A stretch of DNA of 64,000 nt from Odiellus spinosus. Lineage: Eukaryota > Arthropoda > Arachnida > Opiliones > Phalangiidae. The position numbers and the translations under genes are program-made. The stretch is from positions 620,001-684,000 of the forward strand of contig CAWUCO010000167.1 in assembly GCA_963920705.1 (NCBI GenBank). The letters run 5' to 3'. Below are positions 9,401-22,161 of the stretch, piece after piece. The notes beneath the pieces were generated by a model. The model did not search any database. It saw only the letters and a program-made list of their open reading frames with translations, and was not told where the DNA came from. Position 1 is the stretch's first letter; every line of letters starts with the position of its first letter.

Positions 9401-11814
9401 AGGTGTTGATTTTGTCTAAATCGCTTAAAAATCAAATGTTTTGTGTCCATTTCAATCCAATAATCTTGGATTTTTAAGCGTTTTTGCTTAATTTTAACCA
9501 ATTTTATATTTGTCACGTTTTGGCAATTTAGACAAAACCAAAGTCATTCGAAAGAGCAATTAATGGACAGTCAAAATAATAAGAGTTTTCAAAAATCCGT
9601 TGAAAAACAAGAAAAATATGGCCAATTCAAGAAATCATACAATATCAAAATAGTCAAATTTCAGATTTTAAAAATTCGCTTTTTGATATTAAATGTTTTT
9701 TGAATTGACCATGTTTTCCATGTTTTACAACGGATTTTCCAAAACTCTTGTTTTTTAGATAGTCCAGTATTTGTTCTTTCGATAGGTGTTGATTTTGTCT
9801 AAATCGCTTAAAAATCAAATGTTTTGTGTCCATTTGAATCCAATAATCTTGGATTTTTAAGCGTTTTTGCTTAATTTTAACCAATTTTATATTTGTCACG
9901 TTTTGGCAATTTAGACAAAACCAAAGTCATTCTAAAGAGCAATTAATGGACAGTCTAAATAATAAGAGTTTTCAAAAATGCGTTGAAAAACAAGAAAAAT
10001 ATGGCCAATTCAAGAAATCATACAATATCAAAATAGTCAAATTTCAGATTTTAAAAATTCGCTTTTTGATATTAAATGTTTTTTGAATTGACCATGTTTT
10101 CCATGTTTTACAACGGATTTTCCAAAACTCTTGTTTTTTAGATAGTCCAATATTTGCTCTTTCGATAGGTGTTGATTTTGTCTAAATCGCTTAAAAATCA
10201 AATGTTTTGTGTCCATTTCAATCCAATAATCTTGGATTTTTAAGCGTTTTTGCTTAATTTTAACCAATTTTATATTTGTCACGTTTTGGCAATTTAGACA
10301 AAACCAAAGTCATTCGAAAGAGCAATTAATGGACAGTCAAAATAATAAGAGTTTTCAAAAATCCGTTGAAAAACAAGAAAAATATGGCCAATTCAAGAAA
10401 TCATACAATATCAAAATAGTCAAATTTCAGATTTTAAAAATTCGCTTTTTGATATTAAATGTTTTTTGAATTGACCATGTTTTCCATGTTTTACAACGGA
10501 TTTTCCAAAACTCTTGTTTTTTAGATAGTCCAATATTTGTTCTTTCGATAGGTGTTGATTTTGTCTAAATCGCTTAAAAATCAAATGTTTTGTGTCCATT
10601 TCAATCCAATAATCTTGGATTTTTAAGCGTTTTTGCTTAATTTTAACCAATTTTATATTTGTCACGTTTTGGCAATTTAGACAAAACCAAAGTCATTCGA
10701 AAGAGCAATTAATGGACAGTCTAAATAATAAGAGTTTTCAAAAATGCGTTGAAAAACAAGAAAAATATGGCCAATTCAAGAAATCATACAATATCAAAAT
10801 AGTCAAATTTCAGATTTTAAAAATTCGCTTTTTGATATTAAATGTTTTTTGAATTGACCATGTTTTCCATGTTTTACAACGGATTTTCCAAAACTCTTGT
10901 TTTTTAGATAGTCCAGTATTTGTTCTTTCGATAGGTGTTGATTTTGTCTAAATCGCTTAAAAATCAAATGTTTTGTGTCCATTTGAATCCAATAATCTTG
11001 GATTTTTAAGCGTTTTTGCTTAATTTTAACCAATTTTATATTTGTCACGTTTTGGCAATTTAGACAAAACCAAAGTCATTCGAAAGAGCAATTAATGGAC
11101 AGTCTAAATAATAAGAGTTTTCAAAAATGCGTTGAAAAACAAGAAAAATATGGCCAATTCAAGAAATCATACCATATCAAAATAGTCCAATTTCAGATTT
11201 TAAAAATTCGCTTTTTGATATTAGATGTTTTTTGAATTGACCATATTTTCCATGTTTTTCAACGGATTTTCCAAAACTCTTGTTTTTTATATAGTCCAGT
11301 ATTTGTTCTTTCGATAGGTGTTGATTTTGTCTAAATCGCTTAAAAATCAAATGTTTTGTGTCCATTTGAATCCAATAATCTTGGATTTTTAAGCGTTTTT
11401 GCTTAATTTTAACCAATTTTATATTTGTCACGTTTTGGCAATTTAGACAAAACCAAAGTCATTCTAAAGAGCAATTAATGGACAGTCTAAATAATAAGAG
11501 TTTTCAAAAATCCGTTGAAAAACAAGAAAAATATGGCCAATTCAAGAAATCATACAATATCAAAATAGTCAAATTTCAGATTTTAAAAATTCGCTTTTTG
11601 ATATTAGATGTTTTTAGAATTGACCATATTTTCTATGTTTTTCCACGGATTTTCCAAAACTCTTGTTTTTTCGTTAGACCAATATATGCTCTTTCGAGTG
11701 GTGTTAATTTTGTCTAAATCGCTTAAAAATCAAATGTTTTGTGTCCATTTGAATCCAATAATCTTGGATTTTTAAGCGTTTTTGCTTAATTTTAACCAAT
11801 TTTATATTTGTCAC
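6451..11814. repeat. HOR: 7-monomer unit of 2682 bp, two copies
   Basis: 6451-9132 and 9133-11814 correspond monomer by monomer at an offset of 2682 bp (seven monomers, the first carrying the extra T). Distinctive marks repeat at this spacing: the extra-T monomer (ends 6834, 9516) and the unusual final monomer with TTTTTCGTTAGACC and TTCTATGTTTTTCCACGG (ends 9132, 11814). Differences include CCGTTGG against CCGTTGA in the first monomer, TCTCTTAAA at about 7122 against TCGCTTAAA at about 9804, and G/C at the Gln/Glu codon of the fourth monomer. Confidence 0.87.
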
Positions 11815-14800
11815 GTTTTGGCAATTTAGACAAAACCAAAGTCATTCTAAAGAGCAATTAATGGACAGTCTAAATAATAAGAGTTTTCAAAAATCCGTTG
11901 AAAAACAAGAAAAATATGGCCAATTCAAGAAATCATACAATATCAAAATAGTCAAATTTCAGATTTTAAAAATTCGCTTTTTGATATTAGATGTTTTTTG
12001 AATTGACCATATTTTCCATGTTTTTCCACGGATTTTCCAAAACTCTTGTTTTTTCGTTAGACCAATATATGCTCTTTCGAGTGGTGTTAATTTTGTCTAA
12101 ATCGCTTAAAAATCAAATGTTTTGTGTCCATTTGAATCCAATAATCTTGGATTTTTAAGCGTTTTTGCTTAATTTTAACCAATTTTATATTTGTCACGTT
12201 TTGGCAATTTAGACAAAACCAAAGTCATTCGAAAGGGCAATCAATGTACAGTCTAAATAATAAGAGTTTTCAAAAATCCGTTGAAAAACAAGAAAAATAT
12301 GGCCAATTCAAGAAATCATACAATTTCAAAAAAGTCAAATTTCAGATTTTAAAAATTCGCTTTTTGATATTAGATGTTTTTTGAATTGACCATATTTTCC
12401 ATGTTTTTCAACGGATTTTCCAAAACTCTTGTTTTTTAGATAGTCCAATATTTGCTCTTTCGATAGGTGTTGATTTTGTCTAAATCGCTTAAAAATCAAA
12501 TGTTTTGTGTCCATTTCAATCCAATAATCTTGGATTTTTAAGCGTTTTTGCTTAATTTTAACCAATTTTATATTTGTCACGTTTTGGCAATTTAGACAAA
12601 ACCAAAGTCATTCGAAAGAGCAATTAATGGACAGTCAAAATAATAAGAGTTTTCAAAAATCCGTTGAAAAACAAGAAAAATATGGCCAATTCAAGAAATC
12701 ATACAATATCAAAATAGTCAAATTTCAGATTTTAAAAATTCGCTTTTTGATATTAAATGTTTTTTGAATTGACCATGTTTTCCATGTTTTACAACGGATT
12801 TTCCAAAACTCTTGTTTTTTAGATAGTCCAGTATTTGTTCTTTCGATAGGTGTTGATTTTGTCTAAATCGCTTAAAAATCAAATGTTTTGTGTCCATTTG
12901 AATCCAATAATCTTGGATTTTTAAGCGTTTTTGCTTAATTTTAACCAATTTTATATTTGTCACGTTTTGGCAATTTAGACAAAACCAAAGTCATTCGAAA
13001 GAGCAATTAATGGACAGTCTAAATAATAAGAGTTTTCAAAAATGCGTTGAAAAACAAGAAAAATATGGCCAATTCAAGAAATCATACAATATCAAAATAG
13101 TCAAATTTCAGATTTTAAAAATTCGCTTTTTGATATTAAATGTTTTTTGAATTGACCATGTTTTCCATGTTTTACAACGGATTTTCCAAAACTCTTGTTT
13201 TTTAGATAGTCCAGTATTTGTTCTTTCGATAGGTGTTGATTTTGTCTAAATCGCTTAAAAATCAAATGTTTTGTGTCCATTTGAATCCAATAATCTTGGA
13301 TTTTTAAGCGTTTTTGCTTAATTTTAACCAATTTTATATTTGTCACGTTTTGGCAATTTAGACAAAACCAAAGTCATTCGAAAGAGCAATTAATGGACAG
13401 TCGAAATAACAATAATAGTTTTCAAAAATGCGTTGAAAAACAAGAAAAATATGGCCAATTCAAGAAATCATACCATATCAAAATAGTCCAATTTCAGATT
13501 TTAAAAATTCGCTTTTTGATATTAGATGTTTTTTGAATTGACCATATTTTCCATGTTTTTCAACGGATTTTCCAAAACTCTTGTTTTTTATATAGTCCAA
13601 TATTTGTTCTTTCGATAGGTGTTGATTTTGTCTAAATCGCTTAAAAATCAAATGTTTTGTGTCCATTTCAATCCAATAATCTTGGATTTTTAAGCGTTTT
13701 TGCTTAATTTTAACCAATTTTATATTTGTCACGTTTTGGCAATTTAGACAAAACCAAAGTCATTCGAAAGAGCAATTAATGGACAGTCTAAATAATAAGA
13801 GTTTTCAAAAATGCGTTGAAAAACAAGAAAAATATGGCCAATTCAAGAAATCATACAATATCAAAATAGTCAAATTTCAGATTTTAAAAATTCGCTTTTT
13901 GATATTAAATGTTTTTTGAATTGACCATGTTTTCCATGTTTTACAACGGATTTTCCAAAACTCTTGTTTTTTAGATAGTCCAGTATTTGTTCTTTCGATA
14001 GGTGTTGATTTTGTCTAAATCGCTTAAAAATCAAATGTTTTGTGTCCATTTGAATCCAATAATCTTGGATTTTTAAGCGTTTTTGCTTAATTTTAACCAA
14101 TTTTATATTTGTCACGTTTTGGCAATTTAGACAAAACCAAAGTCATTCGAAAGAGCAATTAATGGACAGTCTAAATAATAAGAGTTTTCAAAAATGCGTT
14201 GAAAAACAAGAAAAATATGGCCAATTCAAGAAATCATACCATATCAAAATAGTCCAATTTCAGATTTTAAAAATTCGCTTTTTGATATTAGATGTTTTTT
14301 GAATTGACCATATTTTCCATGTTTTTCAACGGATTTTCCAAAACTCTTGTTTTTTAGATAGTCCAATATTTGCTCTTTCGATAGGTGTTGATTTTGTCTA
14401 AATCGCTTAAAAATCAAATGTTTTGTGTCCATTTCAATCCAATAATCTTGGATTTTTAAGCGTTTTTGCTTAATTTTAACCAATTTTATATTTGTCACGT
14501 TTTGGCAATTTAGACAAAACCAAAGTCATTCGAAAGAGCAATTAATGGACAGTCAAAATAATAAGAGTTTTCAAAAATCCGTTGAAAAACAAGAAAAATA
14601 TGGCCAATTCAAGAAATCATACAATATCAAAATAGTCAAATTTCAGATTTTAAAAATTCGCTTTTTGATATTAAATGTTTTTTGAATTGACCATGTTTTC
14701 CATGTTTTACAACGGATTTTCCAAAACTCTTGTTTTTTAGATAGTCCAGTATTTGTTCTTTCGATAGGTGTTGATTTTGTCTAAATCGCTTAAAAATCAA

Positions 14801-14881
14801 ATGTTTTGTGTCCATTTGAATCCAATAATCTTGGATTTTTAAGCGTTTTTGCTTAATTTTAACCAATTTTATATTTGTCAC
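11815..14881. repeat. Mixed satellite stretch, eight monomers, including a 386-bp copy
   Basis: The first monomer (to 12197) shares the TTTTTCGTTAGACC mark with the one before it but has TTTTTTGAA in place of TTTTTAGAA. The next (12198-12580) has private changes: GGGCAATCAATGTACAG at about 12236 and AATTTCAAAAAAGTC at about 12332. The copy 13347-13732 is 386 bp because AGTCTAAATAATAAGAG reads AGTCGAAATAACAATAATAG. From 13347 on, the order of subfamilies again follows the 4-mer pattern seen at 1-3064. No gene is present. Confidence 0.8.
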
Positions 14882-16798
14882 GTTTTGGCAATTTAGACAA
14901 AACCAAAGTCATTCGAAAGAGCAATTAATGGACAGTCTAAATAATAAGAGTTTTCAAAAATGCGTTGAAAAACAAGAAAAATATGGCCAATTCAAGAAAT
15001 CATACAATATCAAAATAGTCAAATTTCAGATTTTAAAAATTCGCTTTTTGATATTAAATGTTTTTTGAATTGACCATGTTTTCCATGTTTTACAACGGAT
15101 TTTCCAAAACTCTTGTTTTTTAGATAGTCCAGTATTTGTTCTTTCGATAGGTGTTGATTTTGTCTAAATCGCTTAAAAATCAAATGTTTTGTGTCCATTT
15201 GAATCCAATAATCTTGGATTTTTAAGCGTTTTTGCTTAATTTTAACCAATTTTATATTTGTCACGTTTTGGCAATTTAGACAAAACCAAAGTCATTCGAA
15301 AGAGCAATTAATGGACAGTCTAAATAATAAGAGTTTTCAAAAATGCGTTGAAAAACAAGAAAAATATGGCCAATTCAAGAAATCATACCATATCAAAATA
15401 GTCCAATTTCAGATTTTAAAAATTCGCTTTTTGATATTAGATGTTTTTTGAATTGACCATATTTTCCATGTTTTTCAACGGATTTTCCAAAACTCTTGTT
15501 TTTTATATAGTCCAATATTTGTTCTTTCGATAGGTGTTGATTTTGTCTAAATCGCTTAAAAATCAAATGTTTTGTGTCCATTTCAATCCAATAATCTTGG
15601 ATTTTTAAGCGTTTTTGCTTAATTTTAACCAATTTTATATTTGTCACGTTTTGGCAATTTAGACAAAACCAAAGTCATTCGAAAGAGCAATTAATGGACA
15701 GTCTAAATAATAAGAGTTTTCAAAAATCCGTTGGAAAACAAGAAAAATATGGCCAATTCAAGAAATCATACAATATCAAAATAGTCAAATTTCAGATTTT
15801 AAAAATTCGCTTTTTGATATTAAATGTTTTTTGAATTGACCATATTTTCCATGTTTTACAACGGATTTTCCAAAACTCTTGTTTTTTTTGATAGTCCAAT
15901 ATTTGTTCTTTCGATAGGTGTTGATTTTGTCTAAATCGCTTAAAAATCAAATGTTTTGTGTCCATTTGAATCCAATAATCTTGGATTTTTAAGCGTTTTT
16001 GCTTAATTTTAACCAATTTTATATTTGTCACGTTTTGGCAATTTAGACAAAACCAAAGTCATTCGAAAGAGCAATTAATGGACAGTCTAAATAATAAGAG
16101 TTTTCAAAAATGCGTTGAAAAACAAGAAAAATATGGCCAATTCAAGAAATCATACCATATCAAAATAGTCCAATTTCAGATTTTAAAAATTCGCTTTTTG
16201 ATATTAGATGTTTTTTGAATTGACCATATTTTCCATGTTTTTCAACGGATTTTCCAAAACTCTTGTTTTTTATATAGTCCAATATTTGTTCTTTCGATAG
16301 GTGTTGATTTTGTCTAAATCGCTTAAAAATCAAATGTTTTGTGTCCATTTCAATCCAATAATCTTGGATTTTTAAGCGTTTTTGCTTAATTTTAACCAAT
16401 TTTATATTTGTCACGTTTTGGCAATTTAGACAAAACCAAAGTCATTCGAAAGAGCAATTAATGGACAGTCTAAATAATAAGAGTTTTCAAAAATCCGTTG
16501 GAAAACAAGAAAAATATGGCCAATTCAAGAAATCATACAATATCAAAATAGTCAAATTTCAGATTTTAAAAATTCGCTTTTTGATATTAAATGTTTTTTG
16601 AATTGACCATATTTTCCATGTTTTACAACGGATTTTCCAAAACTCTTGTTTTTTTTGATAGTCCAATATTTGTTCTTTCGATAGGTGTTGATTTTGTCTA
16701 AATCGCTTAAAAATCAAATGTTTTGTGTCCATTTCAATCCAATAATCTTGGATTTTTAAGCGTTTTTGCTTAATTTTAACCAATTTTATATTTGTCAC
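14882..16798. repeat. Second copy of the five-monomer block 4151-6067 (offset 10,731 bp)
   Basis: Five monomers in the same order and with the same diagnostic variants as 4151-6067, including both extra-T monomers (15648-16031, 16415-16798) and the Gln-then-Glu codon order in them. The offset is constant at 10,731 bp, equal to 28 monomers plus 7 bases. The match stops on the left inside the 14499-14881 monomer, which carries AGTCAAAAT and AAATCCG where 3768-4150 has AGTCTAAAT and AAATGCG. This is duplication at a distance, not part of a simple tandem. Confidence 0.82.
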
Positions 16799-19700
16799 GT
16801 TTTGGCAATTTAGACAAAACCAAAGTCATTCGAAAGAGCAATTAATGGACAGTCAAAATAATAAGAGTTTTCAAAAATCCGTTGAAAAACAAGAAAAATA
16901 TGGCCAATTCAAGAAATCATACAATATCAAAATAGTCAAATTTCAGATTTTAAAAATTCGCTTTTTGATATTAAATGTTTTTTGAATTGACCATGTTTTC
17001 CATGTTTTACAACGGATTTTCCAAAACTCTTGTTTTTTAGATAGTCCAGTATTTGTTCTTTCGATAGGTGTTGATTTTGTCTAAATCGCTTAAAAATCAA
17101 ATGTTTTGTGTCCATTTGAATCCAATAATCTTGGATTTTTAAGCGTTTTTGCTTAATTTTAACCAATTTTATATTTGTCACGTTTTGGCAATTTAGACAA
17201 AACCAAAGTCATTCTAAAGAGCAATTAATGGACAGTCTAAATAATAAGAGTTTTCAAAAATCCGTTGAAAAACAAGAAAAATATGGCCAATTCAAGAAAT
17301 CATACAATATCAAAATAGTCAAATTTCAGATTTTAAAAATTCGCTTTTTGATATTAGATGTTTTTAGAATTGACCATATTTTCCATGTTTTTCAACGGAT
17401 TTTCCAAAACTCTTGTTTTTTAGATAGTCCAATATTTGCTCTTTCGATAGGTGTTGATTTTGTCTAAATCGCTTAAAAATCAAATGTTTTGTGTCCATTT
17501 GAATCCAATAATCTTGGATTTTTAAGCGTTTTTGCTTAATTTTAACCAATTTTATATTTGTCACGTTTTGGCAATTTAGACAAAACCAAAGTCATTCTAA
17601 AGAGCAATTAATGGACAGTCTAAATAATAAGAGTTTTCAAAAATCCGTTGAAAAACAAGAAAAATATGGCCAATTCAAGAAATCATACAATATCAAAATA
17701 GTCAAATTTCAGATTTTAAAAATTCGCTTTTTGATATTAGATGTTTTTAGAATTGACCATATTTTCCATGTTTTTCAACGGATTTTCCAAAACTCTTGTT
17801 TTTTAGATAGTCCAATATTTGCTCTTTCGATAGGTGTTGATTTTGTCTAAATCGCTTAAAAATCAAATGTTTTGTGTCCATTTGAATCCAATAATCTTGG
17901 ATTTTTAAGCGTTTTTGCTTAATTTTAACCAATTTTATATTTGTCACGTTTTGGCAATTTAGACAAAACCAAAGTCATTCGAAAGAGCAATTAATGGACA
18001 GTCTAAATAATAAGAGTTTTCAAAAATGCGTTGAAAAACAAGAAAAATATGGCCAATTCAAGAAATCATACCATATCAAAATAGTCCAATTTCAGATTTT
18101 AAAAATTCGCTTTTTGATATTAGATGTTTTTTGAATTGACCATATTTTCCATGTTTTTCAACGGATTTTCCAAAACTCTTGTTTTTTAGATAGTCCAATA
18201 TTTTTTCTTTCGATAGGTGTTGATTTTGTCTAAATCGCTTAAAAATCAAATGTTTTGTGTCCATTTCAATCCAATAATCTTGGATTTTTAAGCGTTTTTG
18301 CTTAATTTTAACCAATTTTATATTTGTCACGTTTTGGCAATTTAGACAAAACCAAAGTCATTCGAAAGAGCAATTAATGGACAGTCTAAATAATAAGAGT
18401 TTTCAAAAATCCGTTGGAAAACAAGAAAAATATGGCCAATTCAAGAAATCATACAATATCAAAATAGTCAAATTTCAGATTTTAAAAATTCGCTTTTTGA
18501 TATTAAATGTTTTTTGAATTGACCATATTTTCCATGTTTTACAACGGATTTTCCAAAACTCTTGTTTTTTTTGATAGTCCAATATTTGTTCTTTCGATAG
18601 GTGTTGATTTTGTCTAAATCGCTTAAAAATCAAATGTTTTGTGTCCATTTCAATCCAATAATCTTGGATTTTTAAGCGTTTTTGCTTAATTTTAACCAAT
18701 TTTATATTTGTCACGTTTTGGCAATTTAGACAAAACCAAAGTCATTCGAAAGAGCAATTAATGGACAGTCAAAATAATAAGAGTTTTCAAAAATCCGTTG
18801 AAAAACAAGAAAAATATGGCCAATTCAAGAAATCATACAATATCAAAATAGTCAAATTTCAGATTTTAAAAATTCGCTTTTTGATATTAAATGTTTTTTG
18901 AATTGACCATGTTTTCCATGTTTTACAACGGATTTTCCAAAACTCTTGTTTTTTAGATAGTCCAGTATTTGTTCTTTCGATAGGTGTTGATTTTGTCTAA
19001 ATCGCTTAAAAATCAAATGTTTTGTGTCCATTTGAATCCAATAATCTTGGATTTTTAAGCGTTTTTGCTTAATTTTAACCAATTTTATATTTGTCACGTT
19101 TTGGCAATTTAGACAAAACCAAAGTCATTCTAAAGAGCAATTAATGGACAGTCTAAATAATAAGAGTTTTCAAAAATCCGTTGAAAAACAAGAAAAATAT
19201 GGCCAATTCAAGAAATCATACAATATCAAAATAGTCAAATTTCAGATTTTAAAAATTCGCTTTTTGATATTAGATGTTTTTAGAATTGACCATATTTTCC
19301 ATGTTTTTCAACGGATTTTCCAAAACTCTTGTTTTTTAGATAGTCCAATATTTGCTCTTTCGATAGGTGTTGATTTTGTCTAAATCGCTTAAAAATCAAA
19401 TGTTTTGTGTCCATTTGAATCCAATAATCTTGGATTTTTAAGCGTTTTTGCTTAATTTTAACCAATTTTATATTTGTCACGTTTTGGCAATTTAGACAAA
19501 ACCAAAGTCATTCTAAAGAGCAATTAATGGACAGTCTAAATAATAAGAGTTTTCAAAAATCCGTTGAAAAACAAGAAAAATATGGCCAATTCAAGAAATC
19601 ATACAATATCAAAATAGTCAAATTTCAGATTTTAAAAATTCGCTTTTTGATATTAGATGTTTTTAGAATTGACCATATTTTCCATGTTTTTCAACGGATT

Positions 19701-20246
19701 TTCCAAAACTCTTGTTTTTTAGATAGTCCAATATTTGCTCTTTCGATAGGTGTTGATTTTGTCTAAATCGCTTAAAAATCAAATGTTTTGTGTCCATTTG
19801 AATCCAATAATCTTGGATTTTTAAGCGTTTTTGCTTAATTTTAACCAATTTTATATTTGTCACGTTTTGGCAATTTAGACAAAACCAAAGTCATTCGAAA
19901 GAGCAATTAATGGACAGTCTAAATAATAAGAGTTTTCAAAAATGCGTTGAAAAACAAGAAAAATATGGCCAATTCAAGAAATCATACCATATCAAAATAG
20001 TCCAATTTCAGATTTTAAAAATTCGCTTTTTGATATTAGATGTTTTTTGAATTGACCATATTTTCCATGTTTTTCAGCGGATTTTCCAAAACTCTTGTTT
20101 TTTAGATAGTCCAATATTTTTTCTTTCGATAGGTGTTGATTTTGTCTAAATCGCTTAAAAATCAAATGTTTTGTGTCCATTTCAATCCAATAATCTTGGA
20201 TTTTTAAGCGTTTTTGCTTAATTTTAACCAATTTTATATTTGTCAC
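16415..20246. repeat. HOR: 5-monomer unit of 1916 bp, two copies
   Basis: 16415-18330 and 18331-20246 match monomer by monomer at an offset of 1916 bp: extra-T monomer, CCATGTTTTACAACGG monomer, two TTTTTAGAATTGACC monomers, then a monomer with AATATTTTTTCTTTCG. The only change I noticed is TTTTTCAGCGG (about 20075) against TTTTTCAACGG (about 18160). The closing monomers resemble the right half of the mosaic copy at 6068-6450. Confidence 0.87.
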
Positions 20247-22161
20247 GTTTTGGCAATTTAGACAAAACCAAAGTCATTCGAAAGAGCAATTAATGGACAG
20301 TCAAAATAATAAGAGTTTTCAAAAACCCGTTGAAAAACAAGAAAAATATGGCCAATTCAAGAAATCATACAATATCAAAATAGTCAAATTTCAGATTTTA
20401 AAAATTCGCTTTTTGATATTAAATGTTTTTTGAATTGACCATGTTTTCCATGTTTTACAACGGATTTTCCAAAACTCTTGTTTTTTAGATAGTCCAGTAT
20501 TTGTTCTTTCGATAGGTGTTGATTTTGTCTAAATCGCTTAAAAATCAAATGTTTTGTGTCCATTTGAATCCAATAATCTTGGATTTTTAAGCGTTTTTGC
20601 TTAATTTTAACCAATTTTATATTTGTCACGTTTTGGCAATTTAGACAAAACCAAAGTCATTCGAAAGAGCAATTAATGGACAGTCTAAATAATAAGAGTT
20701 TTCAAAAATGCGTTGAAAAACAAGAAAAATATGGCCAATTCAAGAAATCATACAATATCAAAATAGTCAAATTTCAGATTTTAAAAATTCGCTTTTTGAT
20801 ATTAGATGTTTTTTGAATTGACCATATTTTCCATGTTTTTCCACGGATTTTCCAAAACTCTTGTTTTTTAGATAGACCAATATTTGCTCTTTCGAGTGGT
20901 GTTAATTTTGTCTAAATCGCTTAAAAATCAAATGTTTTGTGTCCATTTGAATCCAATAATCTTGGATTTTTAAGCGTTTTTGCTTAATTTTAACCAATTT
21001 TATATTTGTCACGTTTTGGCAATTTAGACAAAACCAAAGTCATTCGAAAGAGCAATTAATGGACAGTCTAAATAATAAGAGTTTTCAAAAATCCGTTGAA
21101 AAACAAGAAAAATATGGCCAATTCAAGAAATCATACAATATCAAAATAGTCAAATTTCAGATTTTAAAAATTCGCTTTTTGATATTAGATGTTTTTTGAA
21201 TTGACCATATTTTCCATGTTTTTCAGCGGATTTTCCAAAACTCTTGTTTTTTAGATAGTCCAATATTTTTTCTTTCGATAGGTGTTGATTTTGTCTAAAT
21301 CGCTTAAAAATCAAATGTTTTGTGTCCATTTCAATCCAATAATCTTGGATTTTTAAGCGTTTTTGCTTAATTTTAACCAATTTTATATTTGTCACGTTTT
21401 GGCAATTTAGACAAAACCAAAGTCATTCGAAAGAGCAATTAATGGACAGTCAAAATAATAAGAGTTTTCAAAAACCCGTTGAAAAACAAGAAAAATATGG
21501 CCAATTCAAGAAATCATACAATATCAAAATAGTCAAATTTCAGATTTTAAAAATTCGCTTTTTGATATTAAATGTTTTTTGAATTGACCATGTTTTCCAT
21601 GTTTTACAACGGATTTTCCAAAACTCTTGTTTTTTAGATAGTCCAGTATTTGTTCTTTCGATAGGTGTTGATTTTGTCTAAATCGCTTAAAAATCAAATG
21701 TTTTGTGTCCATTTGAATCCAATAATCTTGGATTTTTAAGCGTTTTTGCTTAATTTTAACCAATTTTATATTTGTCACGTTTTGGCAATTTAGACAAAAC
21801 CAAAGTCATTCGAAAGAGCAATTAATGGACAGTCTAAATAATAAGAGTTTTCAAAAATGCGTTGAAAAACAAGAAAAATATGGCCAATTCAAGAAATCAT
21901 ACAATATCAAAATAGTCAAATTTCAGATTTTAAAAATTCGCTTTTTGATATTAGATGTTTTTTGAATTGACCATATTTTCCATGTTTTTCCACGGATTTT
22001 CCAAAACTCTTGTTTTTTAGATAGACCAATATTTGCTCTTTCGAGTGGTGTTAATTTTGTCTAAATCGCTTAAAAATCAAATGTTTTGTGTCCATTTGAA
22101 TCCAATAATCTTGGATTTTTAAGCGTTTTTGCTTAATTTTAACCAATTTTATATTTGTCAC
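20040..22161. repeat. HOR: 3-monomer unit of 1149 bp, nearly two copies
   Basis: TTTTTCAGCGG with AATATTTTTTC occurs at about 20071 and 21220; AAAACCCGTTG at about 20324 and 21473; the CCATGTTTTTCCACGG plus GATAGACC..GAGTGGTG monomer ends at 21012 and 22161. All are 1149 bp apart. The GAGTGGTG subfamily interrupts the long minus-strand frame, which accounts for the gaps in that frame here. Confidence 0.83.
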
